Shown piece by piece: positions 25,611-33,648 of a stretch of DNA of 47,449 nucleotides. Where the stretch lies: positions 1 through 47,449 of the forward strand of contig PKYI01000120.1 of NCBI GenBank assembly GCA_003133645.1, written 5' to 3'. Below the pieces are notes generated by a model. It was not told where the DNA came from. It saw only the letters and a list, made by a program, of their open reading frames with translations, and ran no database searches. Numbering within the stretch: position 1 is the first letter of the stretch; each line of letters opens with the position of its first letter. A program made the position numbers and the translations under genes. Origin of the DNA: Acidobacteriota bacterium (GTDB lineage Bacteria; Acidobacteriota; Thermoanaerobaculia; Thermoanaerobaculales; Thermoanaerobaculaceae).

Positions 25611-26437
25611 ATATACCCCAGTGAGCGCAGCTTCTGCATGGTGAAGGCGTTCTCCTTGTCCTGGGCGCGCCCGGCGCGTTCCGGTTCGCGCGAAACCTCG
25701 AGTTCCGCGATGATCTCGTCCACCGTGGTCGCGGTCGAGGGGATCGGCGCGCAGCACGGCGCACAGCCGATGCTGCGGAAGCGCTTGCCGTCCTTCGCGA
25801 GGTAGAGCGGGTTGACCGGGATCCCCTCGCGCCGTACGTAGCGCCAGATGTCGAGCTCGGTCATGTGCAGCAGCGGGTGGATGCGGTCGTGCGCGGCCTC
25901 GTCCACGGTGGCGTAGAGGTCCCACAGCTCCGGTGGCTGCGCCCCGACGTTCCAGCTGAAGTCCTGCGCTCGCGGCGAGAAGTAACGTTCCTTGGCGCGC
26001 ACCCCGTGCTCGTCGCGGCGGATGCCGAGCAGCAGCGCCTCGAACCCCATGCCCGCGATCGCCTGCTTCAGCGCCACGGTCTTCAAGGCGTTGCAGCACG
26101 CGAACTTGTCGATTTTCTTCGGCCCCATTCCGTCGGCGAGCGCCTCCTCGTTGCGGGCGATGCGCAGGTCGAGGTCCCACTCCTTGGCGAGGCGGTCACG
26201 GAAAGTGTAGATCTCCGGGAACTTGTAGCTCGTGTCGATGTGGATGACGGGGATCGGGACCTTGCCGAGGAACGCCTTGCGGACCAGCCACAGCAGCGAC
26301 GTCGAGTCCTTCCCCATCGACCACAGCATCGCCACCTTGGCGTAACGGCTGTACGCCTCTCGGATGACGTAGATGCTCTCGCTCTCCATTCGTGAAAGAA
26401 GGTCCACGGTCGACTCCCGGAGCGGATGATACCGCAT
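25607..26437 (-). CDS. cysD: CysD-like ATP-pyrophosphatase, sulfate adenylyltransferase small-subunit family
   Basis: A protein of 266-276 residues with the N-type ATP-pyrophosphatase fold. The PP-loop is AMLWSMGKDSTSLLWLVRKAF (quoted whole to 20 as MLWSMGKDSTSLLWLVRKAF). Further CysD blocks are IDTSYKFPEIYTFRD, GIRRDEHGVRAKERYFSPR, and PLLHMTELDIWRYVRREGIP. The usual CysD GCWPLTGAVES stretch is replaced by the cysteine-rich GCAPCCAPIPS, while the C-terminal RAQDKENAFTMQKLRSLGYM matches CysD. It would adenylylate sulfate to APS together with the CysN-like GTPase. Starts: ATG 26437 or, with gggag upstream, GTG 26407; an ATG at 26389 is too far in. No cysH, cysC or sulfate transporter gene is adjacent. 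Confidence 0.82.
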   Translation of the reverse strand: MRYHPLRESTVDLLSRMESESIYVIREAYSRYAKVAMLWSMGKDSTSLLWLVRKAFLGKVPIPVIHIDTSYKFPEIYTFRDRLAKEWDLDLRIARNEEALADGMGPKKIDKFACCNALKTVALKQAIAGMGFEALLLGIRRDEHGVRAKERYFSPRAQDFSWNVGAQPPELWDLYATVDEAAHDRIHPLLHMTELDIWRYVRREGIPVNPLYLAKDGKRFRSIGCAPCCAPIPSTATTVDEIIAELEVSREPERAGRAQDKENAFTMQKLRSLGYM

Positions 26438-26478
26438 CTCGCCAAGCGGCGGACGTCCGAGCGCTGCCGGCGAAGAAA

Positions 26479-26501
26479 GGGCGGGGCATCGCGCCCCGCC
26501 C
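26479..26501 (-). terminator. Terminator of the tricorn protease gene
   Basis: A perfect 9-bp stem gggcggggc/gccccgccc with a 5-base loop lies 24 bp after the tricorn stop, and on the minus strand it is followed by tttcttcg. It separates the tricorn gene from the downstream cysD-like operon. Confidence 0.75.
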
Positions 26502-26524
26502 GTGCCTTCCTCGAAACAGAAGCG

Positions 26525-29500
26525 CTACCGCCCGTCCGGCGGGTACGCGGGCAGCAACGGCGGCGGCGGGGGCAGCGTCATCGGCTTGGCCTTGATCTCG
26601 TCCATGACGTACTTGATCGCCGTCTCGAGCTGCGCGTCCTTCCCGGCCATGACGTCGCCGGGAAGGTTGTCCACCTCGACGTCGGGGTCCACGCCGTGGT
26701 TCTCGATGACCCATTCGGAGTGCAGGCCGTAGAGGCTGTCCTCCGGGATGGTGACGTAGCCGCCGTCGGCCAGAGGCCAGAAGCCGCGGATGCCGCGCAC
26801 GCCGCCCCACGTCCGCTCGCCGATCAGCGGGCCGAGGCCGTACTTCTTGAAGTAGTACGGGAAGATGTCGCCGTCCGAGGCCGAGTAGTGGTTGAGCAGG
26901 CAGGCCATGTAGCCGTGCACCATCTGCTGTGGGATCGGGAACCCCACCCCCTGGCGGTTGGTGGTCAAGCCCACGAGCACGCGGCGCAGGCGCTCGAGCA
27001 CGATCTGGTCGATGAAGCCGCCGCCGTTGTAGCGCACGTCCACGATCAGCCCCTGCTTGCGCACCTGCGGGTAGAACTGGCTGATGAACTGGTCCATGCC
27101 CTGCTCGTCCATGTCGGCGAGGTAGAGGTAGCCGATGGTGCCGCCGGAGGCCTTGTCCACCACCTCGCGGTTGTGGTCGATCCACGCCTTCATGCGCAGG
27201 TTCAACTCGTCGGCGATCGGCTCCACGGTGACGTCGCGCCGGTTCTTCCCGGCCGCGTCGTCCGCGACCGTGAGCGTCACCGTGCCGCCCAGAGTGTTGA
27301 CGAACAGGCTGTACGGGTCGGTCGGCACGCGCAGCTCACGGCCGGCCACGGCCAGCAGGTAGGTCCCCTCCTTGACGTTGATCCCCGGCTCGGTGAGGGG
27401 GGAGCGGTAGCCCTCGTGGGCGTTGTCGCCGGGGTAGATGGTCTTGAAGAAATAGCGGCCGGCTTTCTCGTCCACGCCGAAGTCCGCGCCGAGGAGGCCG
27501 GTCGGCACCCGCTTGACCTGGAGCTCGTCGCCGCCGCCGACGTAGGTGTGGGAGTTGCCGAGTTCGCCGATCATCTCGCCGATCACGTAGTTGAGGTCCT
27601 CGCGACAGGCGAGTTCGGGCAGGAGCTTCTCGTAGGAGGCGCGGACCGCCGGCCAGTCCACGCCGTTCATCTCCGGGCTGTAGAAGAAATCGCGCTCGAG
27701 GCGCCACGCCTGCTGGAACATCTCGTTCCACTCGGCCACCGGGTCGATGAGCGCCTGCATGTGCGAGAGGTCCAGCTCCTTGGGCTTCTCTTCGCCTGCA
27801 TCCTTGGCCTCAGGCGCGGTCCCGGTGATCGCGTACGCGCCCTTGTTCTTGGTGAGCACGGCGGTACCGTCGGCGCTGAGCGCGTACTCGTCCAGGGGGC
27901 TCACCAGAACGGAGTCCTTGCGCTTGTCCATGTCGAAGGCGTGGAGTTCGGGGCTCTCCCCGTGCAGTGCGGCTTCGAAGCTCTTGACCGGCATGGTCAG
28001 GTAGAAGACCCGGCCGCGCGCGGTGCTCAGGTGGGCGATCTCACCGGCGGGCACCGGCAGCGGAACCACGCGGTCGGCGAGGCCCGGAAGGTCGATATGG
28101 ATCGGGGCGCTGGCCCCGGGCTTCCACGCCTCGGCCTTGCTTTCGCTCTCCTTCTTCTCCTCCTTCGGCGTCCCTTCGTCGGAGCGCGGCGCGAACGGCG
28201 AGGGCTCGCCCGCCTGCAGCGTCACCGCGTAGATCCCGGCCATCTTGAGCGTCGCGACGTTGAACTCGCTCTCGCTGAACGCCGGGTTCTCGTGCTTGAG
28301 GGCGATGAAGTACAGGTACTTGCCCTGCGGGTCGAACGTCGGGCCGAAGTCGCTCGTCCGGCCCAGCGTCACCTGGGTTGCCGTGGCCGAGGTGAGGCTG
28401 TAGAGGTAGATCTCGCGCAGGTCGGTGTCGGCCGCCTTGCTGTAGGTCAGCCACTGGGCGTCGGGCGACCAGGCGAAATCGTGCATCTCGGCGCGCGGGT
28501 CGGCATCGACCTTGATCGCCTTGCGGTCCTTCACGTTGAGGATCCACAGGGTGTGGTCGCTGTCGTCGAAGGCGACTTTCTCGCTGTCGGGCGACCAGGT
28601 GGGGTCGTACAGGTACACCTTGCGGCGGTCGGTCAGGATCTGCTCGGTCCCCGTTCCATCCGCAGGACGGATTGCGATCTGGGCGTCGCCGGTGCGGTCG
28701 GTCACGTAGGCGACGGACGTGCCGTCCGGGGACCAGGCCGGGTCCTGCTCGCGAGCGCCCGACGTCCGGGTCAGGTCGCGGATGTTGCCGTGCTCGGCGG
28801 GCACCGTGAAGATCTCGCCGCGGGCCTCGAACAGCGCGCGCTTGCCGTTGGGAGCGATGTCGAACCCCTGGATCGTCTTGCTAGCGTCCACCCAGCGCGG
28901 CCGGGTGCGGACGCCGTCGTTGGGGACGTCAACCGCGACCTTCTCGAGCTTCTCCGACGGCAGGTCGAGTGCGTACAGCTCGCCGCCGCAGCCGAACACC
29001 ATACCGGTGTCGCCGAGGCTCGGCCAGTCGAGGTCGTAGTCCTTGAAGTCGGTCACCTGCCTGAACTGCTTGCTCGCGAGGTCGTACGCCCAGATGTTGA
29101 GCCGTTTCTCCGGGCCGCGGTCGGAGGCGAAGTAGATGGTGCCGCGGTACCACATCGGGTAGGTGTCGGTGCCTTTCCAATCGGTGACCCGCTGGATGTC
29201 GTGCGTGGCGAGGTCATAGATCCAGATATCCTGGGCGAGGCCGCCGTAGTACCGCTTCCACGTTCGGAAGTTCCTGAAGATGCGGTTGTAGGCGATCTTG
29301 CTGCCGTCCGGGCTGAACGAAGTCACGCCGCCCCGGGGCACCGGGAACCGGGTCGCCGCCCCGCCGGCCTCGGGGACGAGGAAGAGCTGGCCGAACCAGG
29401 AGTTGTAGGTGGTCCGCCGCGACAGGAACATGATGTTCTTCCCATCGGGCGTCCAAGTCACGACCATGTTATCCGGCCCCCAGCGCATCGGCGCGTCGGC

Positions 29501-29884
29501 CACCACGTCGGAGTGGAACGTCAGCCGCCGCGCCGGCCCGCCCTCGGCCGGCATCACGTAGACGTCGTTGTTGCCGTCGTAGCCGCCGGTGAAGGCGATC
29601 TCCTTGCCGTCGGGCGAGAAGCGCGGCATGAGGTCGAGGCCGCTGTCGGTCGTGAGCCGCTGCGCCAGGCCGCCCTTGCGGTCGACCCGCCAGAGGCTTC
29701 CCGCGGCCGAGAAGACGATGGTGTTGCCGTGCAGCGTCGGGAAGCGCATGAGGGCGTGCTGGGCGGCCCCCGCGCCCAGCGGCATCGCCAGCAGTGCGAT
29801 GCCGAGCGTGAGGGCGTTGGCCCACCCGTGCCGTGGCGCCCAGGGGCGCTCCGTCCGAGAGAAACCGTTACCGTCGAGTCCCAT
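26525..29884 (-). CDS. Tricorn protease homologue (S41 family, propeller-PDZ-protease)
   Basis: A 1119-residue protein. The ATG at 29884 has gggag 8 bases upstream; a hydrophobic N-terminus (ALTLGIALLAMPLGAGAA) looks like a signal peptide, so it may be periplasmic, unlike the cytosolic archaeal enzyme. TolB/PD40 blades fill residues 45-640 (PRFSPDGKEIAFTGGYDGNN, PAWSPDGTSVAYVTDRTGDA and others), a charged linker GTPKEEKKESESKAEAWK interrupts them, and the S41 part begins near DFFYSPEMNGVDW. GNSHTYVGGGDE carries the catalytic His, a PDZ-like region spans TDPYSLFVNTLGG, and HYSASDGDIFPYYF carries the nucleophile Ser-Asp. ENHGVDPDVEVDN is a family signature. It would trim oligopeptides. Confidence 0.92.
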   Translation of the reverse strand: MGLDGNGFSRTERPWAPRHGWANALTLGIALLAMPLGAGAAQHALMRFPTLHGNTIVFSAAGSLWRVDRKGGLAQRLTTDSGLDLMPRFSPDGKEIAFTGGYDGNNDVYVMPAEGGPARRLTFHSDVVADAPMRWGPDNMVVTWTPDGKNIMFLSRRTTYNSWFGQLFLVPEAGGAATRFPVPRGGVTSFSPDGSKIAYNRIFRNFRTWKRYYGGLAQDIWIYDLATHDIQRVTDWKGTDTYPMWYRGTIYFASDRGPEKRLNIWAYDLASKQFRQVTDFKDYDLDWPSLGDTGMVFGCGGELYALDLPSEKLEKVAVDVPNDGVRTRPRWVDASKTIQGFDIAPNGKRALFEARGEIFTVPAEHGNIRDLTRTSGAREQDPAWSPDGTSVAYVTDRTGDAQIAIRPADGTGTEQILTDRRKVYLYDPTWSPDSEKVAFDDSDHTLWILNVKDRKAIKVDADPRAEMHDFAWSPDAQWLTYSKAADTDLREIYLYSLTSATATQVTLGRTSDFGPTFDPQGKYLYFIALKHENPAFSESEFNVATLKMAGIYAVTLQAGEPSPFAPRSDEGTPKEEKKESESKAEAWKPGASAPIHIDLPGLADRVVPLPVPAGEIAHLSTARGRVFYLTMPVKSFEAALHGESPELHAFDMDKRKDSVLVSPLDEYALSADGTAVLTKNKGAYAITGTAPEAKDAGEEKPKELDLSHMQALIDPVAEWNEMFQQAWRLERDFFYSPEMNGVDWPAVRASYEKLLPELACREDLNYVIGEMIGELGNSHTYVGGGDELQVKRVPTGLLGADFGVDEKAGRYFFKTIYPGDNAHEGYRSPLTEPGINVKEGTYLLAVAGRELRVPTDPYSLFVNTLGGTVTLTVADDAAGKNRRDVTVEPIADELNLRMKAWIDHNREVVDKASGGTIGYLYLADMDEQGMDQFISQFYPQVRKQGLIVDVRYNGGGFIDQIVLERLRRVLVGLTTNRQGVGFPIPQQMVHGYMACLLNHYSASDGDIFPYYFKKYGLGPLIGERTWGGVRGIRGFWPLADGGYVTIPEDSLYGLHSEWVIENHGVDPDVEVDNLPGDVMAGKDAQLETAIKYVMDEIKAKPMTLPPPPPLLPAYPPDGR

Positions 29885-30104
29885 GAAAGTCTCCCTTCGC
29901 TTTCGAGGATGAGGTTGTACGGCCACGTCCTGCAGGCCCGTCCGGCCCTGGGAGGTTGCGGCGTTCAGGCGTTCGCCACCGGCCGCCCGCGCGGGCCACG
30001 CACCACCGTTTGTCCGTAGCGTCGTAGAAAAGCTCCCGGCCTGGGCCGCGTGGCATCGGGGCGCTGCCCCGGAACCGGCCCTAAGCGCACAACAACCTCA
30101 ATAC

Positions 30105-30110
30105 TATAAT
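30105..30110 (+). promoter_or_regulatory. TATAAT box in an AT-rich island upstream of the DUF202 gene
   Basis: A perfect TATAAT lies in an unusually AT-rich stretch about 70 bp before the DUF202 start; no good -35 is present at the usual spacing. The rest of the 295-bp gap between the tricorn and DUF202 genes shows a 6-bp hairpin, cggggc-gct-gccccg (30057-30071), and no gene. Confidence 0.35.
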
Positions 30111-30179
30111 CCATTGTTTCTTGGGTTGCGGAGAGGTCCCGCCGGCGCGGGTAGCGAGGATTGGAGGTAGTCTGGCGGT

Positions 30180-30551
30180 ATGAACTCGCAGCCGACGGAT
30201 CCCAGGGTCTTCATGGCCGCCGAGCGCACGTTCCTGGCGTGGATCCGCACCGGCCTGGCGTTGATGGGCTTCGGGTTCGTCGTCGCTCGGTTCGGCCTGT
30301 TCCTAAGCGAGCTGGCATCGGTGGGCGCAGTCCGGCACCAGGGTCAGGGTTTCTCGCTCCCAATCGGAATCGCGCTCATCGGCCTCGGGATCGTGGTCAT
30401 CGTCACGGCGGCGATCCGGCATCGCGGGCATGTGCGCACGATCGAGGCCGGGGCTGAGGCGCCCAGGTTTGGCGTCGGGTTCGGTCTCGCTATCGCGGGG
30501 TTCCTGGCGCTCATCGGCATCGCCATGGCGGTCTACCTCGCCACCATCTGA
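30180..30551 (+). CDS. DUF202 family inner-membrane protein
   Basis: A 123-residue protein with three transmembrane helices. The N-terminal signature DPRVFMAAERTFLAWIRTGLALMGFGFVVARFG (quoted in part: ERTFLAWIRTGLALMGFGF) is the DUF202/YidH hallmark. Helix 2 follows in LPIGIALIGLGIVVIVTAAI and helix 3 in VGFGLAIAGFLALIGIAMAV. Function in bacteria is unknown; related SPX-associated domains occur in eukaryotic polyphosphate polymerases. The ATG is preceded by ggaggt at an unusually long distance, so initiation is uncertain by a few codons. It stands alone, divergent from the tricorn gene. Confidence 0.9.
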   Translation: MNSQPTDPRVFMAAERTFLAWIRTGLALMGFGFVVARFGLFLSELASVGAVRHQGQGFSLPIGIALIGLGIVVIVTAAIRHRGHVRTIEAGAEAPRFGVGFGLAIAGFLALIGIAMAVYLATI

Positions 30552-30645
30552 CAGCGGTTCCCGGCCCGGGGAGTGGCCGATGTGCGCATTGGGCGGCGGG
30601 GCGAGAACGCTTGGGCCGCGGGGTCGCGGCGTGTATCCTCGCGTC

Positions 30646-31470
30646 ATGGCATTCGAGGGACGAGTCGCGTTCATCACCGGCGCCTCGCGCGGCGTCGGGC
30701 GCTGCCTGGCGCTGGCGCTGGCGCGCGCCGGCGCCGACATCGTGGTGGCGGCCAAGACTGTGGAGCCGAACCCCAAGCTGCCGGGCACGATCCACGCCGT
30801 GGCGGCGGAGGTCGAGGCGCTCGGGCGGCGCGCGCTCGCCGTACAGGTGGACGTGCGCGACGAGGGCGCGGTGGCCGGCGCGGTCAAGGCCGCGCTCGAC
30901 CGTTTCGGCCGCATCGACGTCCTGGTCAACAACGCCGGGGCGTTGTTCTGGCAGCCGGTGGCCGACACGCCGATGTCGCGTTTCGACCGCGTCATGGGGG
31001 TCAACGTCCGCGGCGCCTTCGCCTGCACCCACGAGGTGCTGCCGGCGATGGTGGCGCAGGGGTGGGGCCACATCCTGATGATGTCGCCGCCGGTCGACCC
31101 TGCCGCCGCCGTGGGGAAGGTGGCGTACGCGGTGAGCAAGTTCGGCATGACGCTGATTGCCCACGGCCTCGCCGGGGAGGTGGCGGGCAAGAACGTGGCG
31201 TGCAACGCGCTCTGGCCGGCGACCCTGATCGAGAGCTACGCGACGATCAACTTCGCGCTCGGCGACGCGAAGGTCTGGCGCAAGCCCGACATCATCGCCG
31301 ACGCGGCGCTGCGCATCTTCGCCAAGGAGCCGGGAAGCTTCACCGGGCACGCGCTGATCGACGAGGACTTCCTGCGCTCCGAGGGGGTGACCGACTTCGC
31401 GCCGTACCGCTGCGACCCGGCGCACGAACCGCCGCGCGTCGGGTTCGACTTCAAGTTCAGCGCGGGCTGA
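30646..31470 (+). CDS. HSDL2-like short-chain dehydrogenase
   Basis: A 274-residue Rossmann oxidoreductase. TGASRGVGRC is the glycine-rich NAD(P) motif, IDVLVNNAG is the adenine-ring strand, and YAVSKFGM provides catalytic Tyr and Lys; the catalytic serine position lies in LMMSPPVDP. The segment VVAAKTVEPNPKLPGTIHAVA, and NALWPATLIES after the active site, resemble the SDR domain of eukaryotic hydroxysteroid dehydrogenase-like protein 2, but no SCP2 sterol-carrier domain follows. The substrate is probably a lipid or terpenoid alcohol; this is inference. It lies 43 bp before menA on the same strand, so it may be in the same operon. Confidence 0.87.
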   Translation: MAFEGRVAFITGASRGVGRCLALALARAGADIVVAAKTVEPNPKLPGTIHAVAAEVEALGRRALAVQVDVRDEGAVAGAVKAALDRFGRIDVLVNNAGALFWQPVADTPMSRFDRVMGVNVRGAFACTHEVLPAMVAQGWGHILMMSPPVDPAAAVGKVAYAVSKFGMTLIAHGLAGEVAGKNVACNALWPATLIESYATINFALGDAKVWRKPDIIADAALRIFAKEPGSFTGHALIDEDFLRSEGVTDFAPYRCDPAHEPPRVGFDFKFSAG

Positions 31471-31513
31471 GCCGGGCCGGCGGGTCGGGTTCGCGATGGA
31501 CGGCGAGGAGCGG

Positions 31514-32419
31514 ATGGCTTCGGCTGCGCGCAACCTGACGAAGGTCGGAGCCTGGGTCCTGGCGAGCCGGCCGAAGACGCTGCCCGCGGCGTCCGCGCCG
31601 GTCCTGGTCGGGGCGGCGACGGCATACGCGGCGCACGCGTTCCGGCCGTGGCCGGCGCTGGCGGCGCTCTCGGGCGCACTGCTCATCCAGATCGGCACCA
31701 ACCTCGCGAACGACTACTTCGACTTCCGCCACGGCGCCGACACCGACGAGCGCGTCGGGCCGGTCCGAGTCACGCAGGCGGGGCTGCTCGCGCCCGCCGC
31801 GGTCCTGCGCGGCGCCTGGGCGGCGTTCGCGTTCGCGGCGCTTGCCGGTGCGTATCTGACGGTCGTCGCCGGCTGGCCGGTCGTCGCGATCGGGACGCTC
31901 GCCATCGCGGCGGGCCTGGCTTACACCGCCGGACCGTTCCCGCTCGGCTACCACGGCCTGGGCGAGCTTTTCGTCTTCATCTTTTTCGGCCTGGTCGCGG
32001 TTGGTGGCACCCACTTCGTCCAGGCGGGCGTGTTTGCCCCCGCCGCCGTGTGGGCGGGCGTGCCGATGGGGCTGCTCGCAGCCGCGATCCTCGTGGTCAA
32101 CAACCTCCGCGACGTTGCCACCGACCGCGCCGCGGGGAAGCGCACCCTCGCGGTGCGGCTGGGAGAGAGGGCGGCGCGGGCGGAGTACCTGGCGCTGCTC
32201 GCCGCAGCCTTCGCGGCGCCGCCGGTGGCGATCGCCGTGGGTCAGGCGCCACCCGCGCTGCTGCTGACCCTGGGCGCACTGCCGTTTGCGGCGGTCCCGC
32301 TTCGGCGCGTGCTCCGCGAGGGCGGCGTCGCGCTCAACGCCGCCCTCGCCGAGACCGGCCGGCTGGAGCTTGCGTTCGCGGCGCTGTACGCCGCGGGCCT
32401 CGCCATCGGCCGGCACTGA
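31514..32419 (+). CDS. menA: 1,4-dihydroxy-2-naphthoate polyprenyltransferase (MenA)
   Basis: A 301-residue UbiA-family inner-membrane prenyltransferase with eight to nine helices. It attaches a polyprenyl chain to DHNA in menaquinone synthesis. The first Asp-rich motif is NLANDYFDFRHGADTD. The second is VNNLRDVATDRAAGKRTLAVRLG, which has the NxRDxxxDxxxGKRT pattern that separates MenA from UbiA. The start at ATG 31514 is preferred over 31496 because gaggagcgg precedes it. No other men genes are nearby. Menaquinone is the expected quinone of Acidobacteriota, which fits the assignment. Confidence 0.93.
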   Translation: MASAARNLTKVGAWVLASRPKTLPAASAPVLVGAATAYAAHAFRPWPALAALSGALLIQIGTNLANDYFDFRHGADTDERVGPVRVTQAGLLAPAAVLRGAWAAFAFAALAGAYLTVVAGWPVVAIGTLAIAAGLAYTAGPFPLGYHGLGELFVFIFFGLVAVGGTHFVQAGVFAPAAVWAGVPMGLLAAAILVVNNLRDVATDRAAGKRTLAVRLGERAARAEYLALLAAAFAAPPVAIAVGQAPPALLLTLGALPFAAVPLRRVLREGGVALNAALAETGRLELAFAALYAAGLAIGRH

Positions 32420-32432
32420 GGGTCCGCGGGCC

Positions 32433-32495
32433 ATGTTGAAACGCATCGTCGGCACCTACCGGGCGGCGTTCTCCGGACTGCCGCGCGAGGAATGA
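32433..32495 (+). pseudogene. 20-codon remnant resembling the N-terminus of an MFS transporter
   Basis: ATG at 32433 encodes MLKRIVGTYRAAFSGLPREE and then stops. The pattern of a short basic leader, TYRxAFSGLPRE, then the first helix, is how many major facilitator transporters begin, but here the frame ends before any helix, and no continuation is visible in other frames before doxX. It starts 13 bp after menA. I read it as the stub of a deleted transporter gene; a genuine 20-residue peptide is the alternative. Confidence 0.35.
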
Positions 32496-32580
32496 AGCTC
32501 GGGCCGCGGGGTTCTCCGAGGTAGTCCGGCGCGGCCCGGGCCGCGCCGGCGGGTCGTCCGCACGGGCAAGGAGGCAGGAG

Positions 32581-33033
32581 ATGTTCGGGAAGCTGCTGAA
32601 GACGGAGAACGACGCGGCGGCGCTGGTGCTGCGTCTCGGGCTCGGGATCGTGATGTTCCCTCACGGTGCGCAGAAGGTGTTCGGGTGGTTCGGCGGGTAC
32701 GGCCTGGCCGGCACCTGGGGGTTCATGACCGGGCAGATGCACATCCCCGCGGTCTTCGCCGCGCTCGCGATCACCGCCGAGTTCGCGGGATCGCTGGGGT
32801 TGATCGTCGGGCTGCTCGGACGCGTCGCCGCGTTCGGGCTCGGCGTCGAGATGGCGGTCGCCGCGTTCCTCGGCGGCCACGTCGCCAACGGCTTCTTCAT
32901 GAACTGGTCCGGGCACCAGGCGGGGGAGGGGTTCGAGTACCACATCCTGGTGGTCGTGATCGCCCTCGCCGTGATGATCAAGGGGAGCGGGGCGCTCTCG
33001 CTCGACCGGCTGGTCAGCTCCAGGTCCCGTTGA
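32581..33033 (+). CDS. DoxX family membrane protein
   Basis: A 150-residue protein with four helices. The DoxX signature is visible in ALVLRLGLGIVMFPHGAQKVFGWFGG, followed by ITAEFAGSLGLIVGLLGRVAAFGL; the loop MNWSGHQAGEGFEYHILV precedes the last helix. The family includes DoxX/DoxD-like proteins linked to thiol oxidation, SodA-associated redox complexes and membrane stress, but biochemical function is not settled for this subgroup. The ATG has aaggaggcagg upstream. Its stop overlaps the TTG start of the phosphoesterase gene (TTGA), implying coupled translation. Confidence 0.9.
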   Translation: MFGKLLKTENDAAALVLRLGLGIVMFPHGAQKVFGWFGGYGLAGTWGFMTGQMHIPAVFAALAITAEFAGSLGLIVGLLGRVAAFGLGVEMAVAAFLGGHVANGFFMNWSGHQAGEGFEYHILVVVIALAVMIKGSGALSLDRLVSSRSR

Positions 33034-33533
33034 GCCCGCTTCCCGTAAACGGCCGGCCGCCGGAGGCCGGCGAACGCCTGGTCGGGGTGATCTCCGACAC
33101 CCACGGCCTGCTCCGCCCGCAGGCGGCCGCGGCGCTTGCGGGTTGCGAGCTGATCGTGCACGCCGGCGACGTCGGCTCACCCGCCATTCTGGGGGAGCTG
33201 CGGCGCGTCGCGCCGGTGGTCGCGGTGCGCGGGAACGTGGACGTGGAGGCGTGGGCGCGCGGCCTTCCCGAAACCGTCGTGGCCGATGTCGGCGCCGTCC
33301 GCCTCTACGTCCTGCACGACCTCGCCCGGCTCGACCTCGACCCCGCCGCCGCCGGCTTCGCGGCGGTGATCAGCGGCCACTCCCACATTTCCGCCATCGT
33401 CAAACGCGGCGGCGTGCTCTACGTGAACCCCGGCAGCGCCGGTCCCCGGCGCTTCGCCCTGCCGGTCTCCGTGGCCCTGCTGCGCGTCCGGGGCGGCGCC
33501 GTCAGCGCCGATCTCGTCGCGCTCGAGACGTGA
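33030..33533 (+). CDS. YfcE/MJ0936-type metallophosphoesterase
   Basis: A 167-residue calcineurin-like phosphoesterase. All five metal motifs are present: GVISDTHG, HAGDVG, VRGNVD, HDL in LYVLHDLAR, and GHSHIS, with VNPGSAG typical of the YfcE subgroup. The family hydrolyses phosphodiesters or phosphomonoesters with two divalent metals; the natural substrate is usually unknown. The TTG start at 33030 overlaps the doxX stop codon. It leaves about 18 poorly conserved residues before the conserved start of the fold, so a start nearer the core remains possible, although none with a ribosome site is visible. Confidence 0.87.
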   Translation: MSPLPVNGRPPEAGERLVGVISDTHGLLRPQAAAALAGCELIVHAGDVGSPAILGELRRVAPVVAVRGNVDVEAWARGLPETVVADVGAVRLYVLHDLARLDLDPAAAGFAAVISGHSHISAIVKRGGVLYVNPGSAGPRRFALPVSVALLRVRGGAVSADLVALET

Positions 33534-33648
33534 ACCCGGATGCGCCATGCCGGAGCTCGGGCGCGGCCCGGCGGCGAACGCTCGCAGGACCTGCCCTTGC
33601 GGCAACGGGCGCGTTGCAACGCCGGGCGGCGGGCGCTAGATTGATGCC

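Noticed and set aside
26426-30019. A 1197-codon open frame on the plus strand opposite the tricorn gene
   Set aside because: Its translation is rich in Arg, Val, His and Gly with no domain; the minus strand clearly encodes tricorn.
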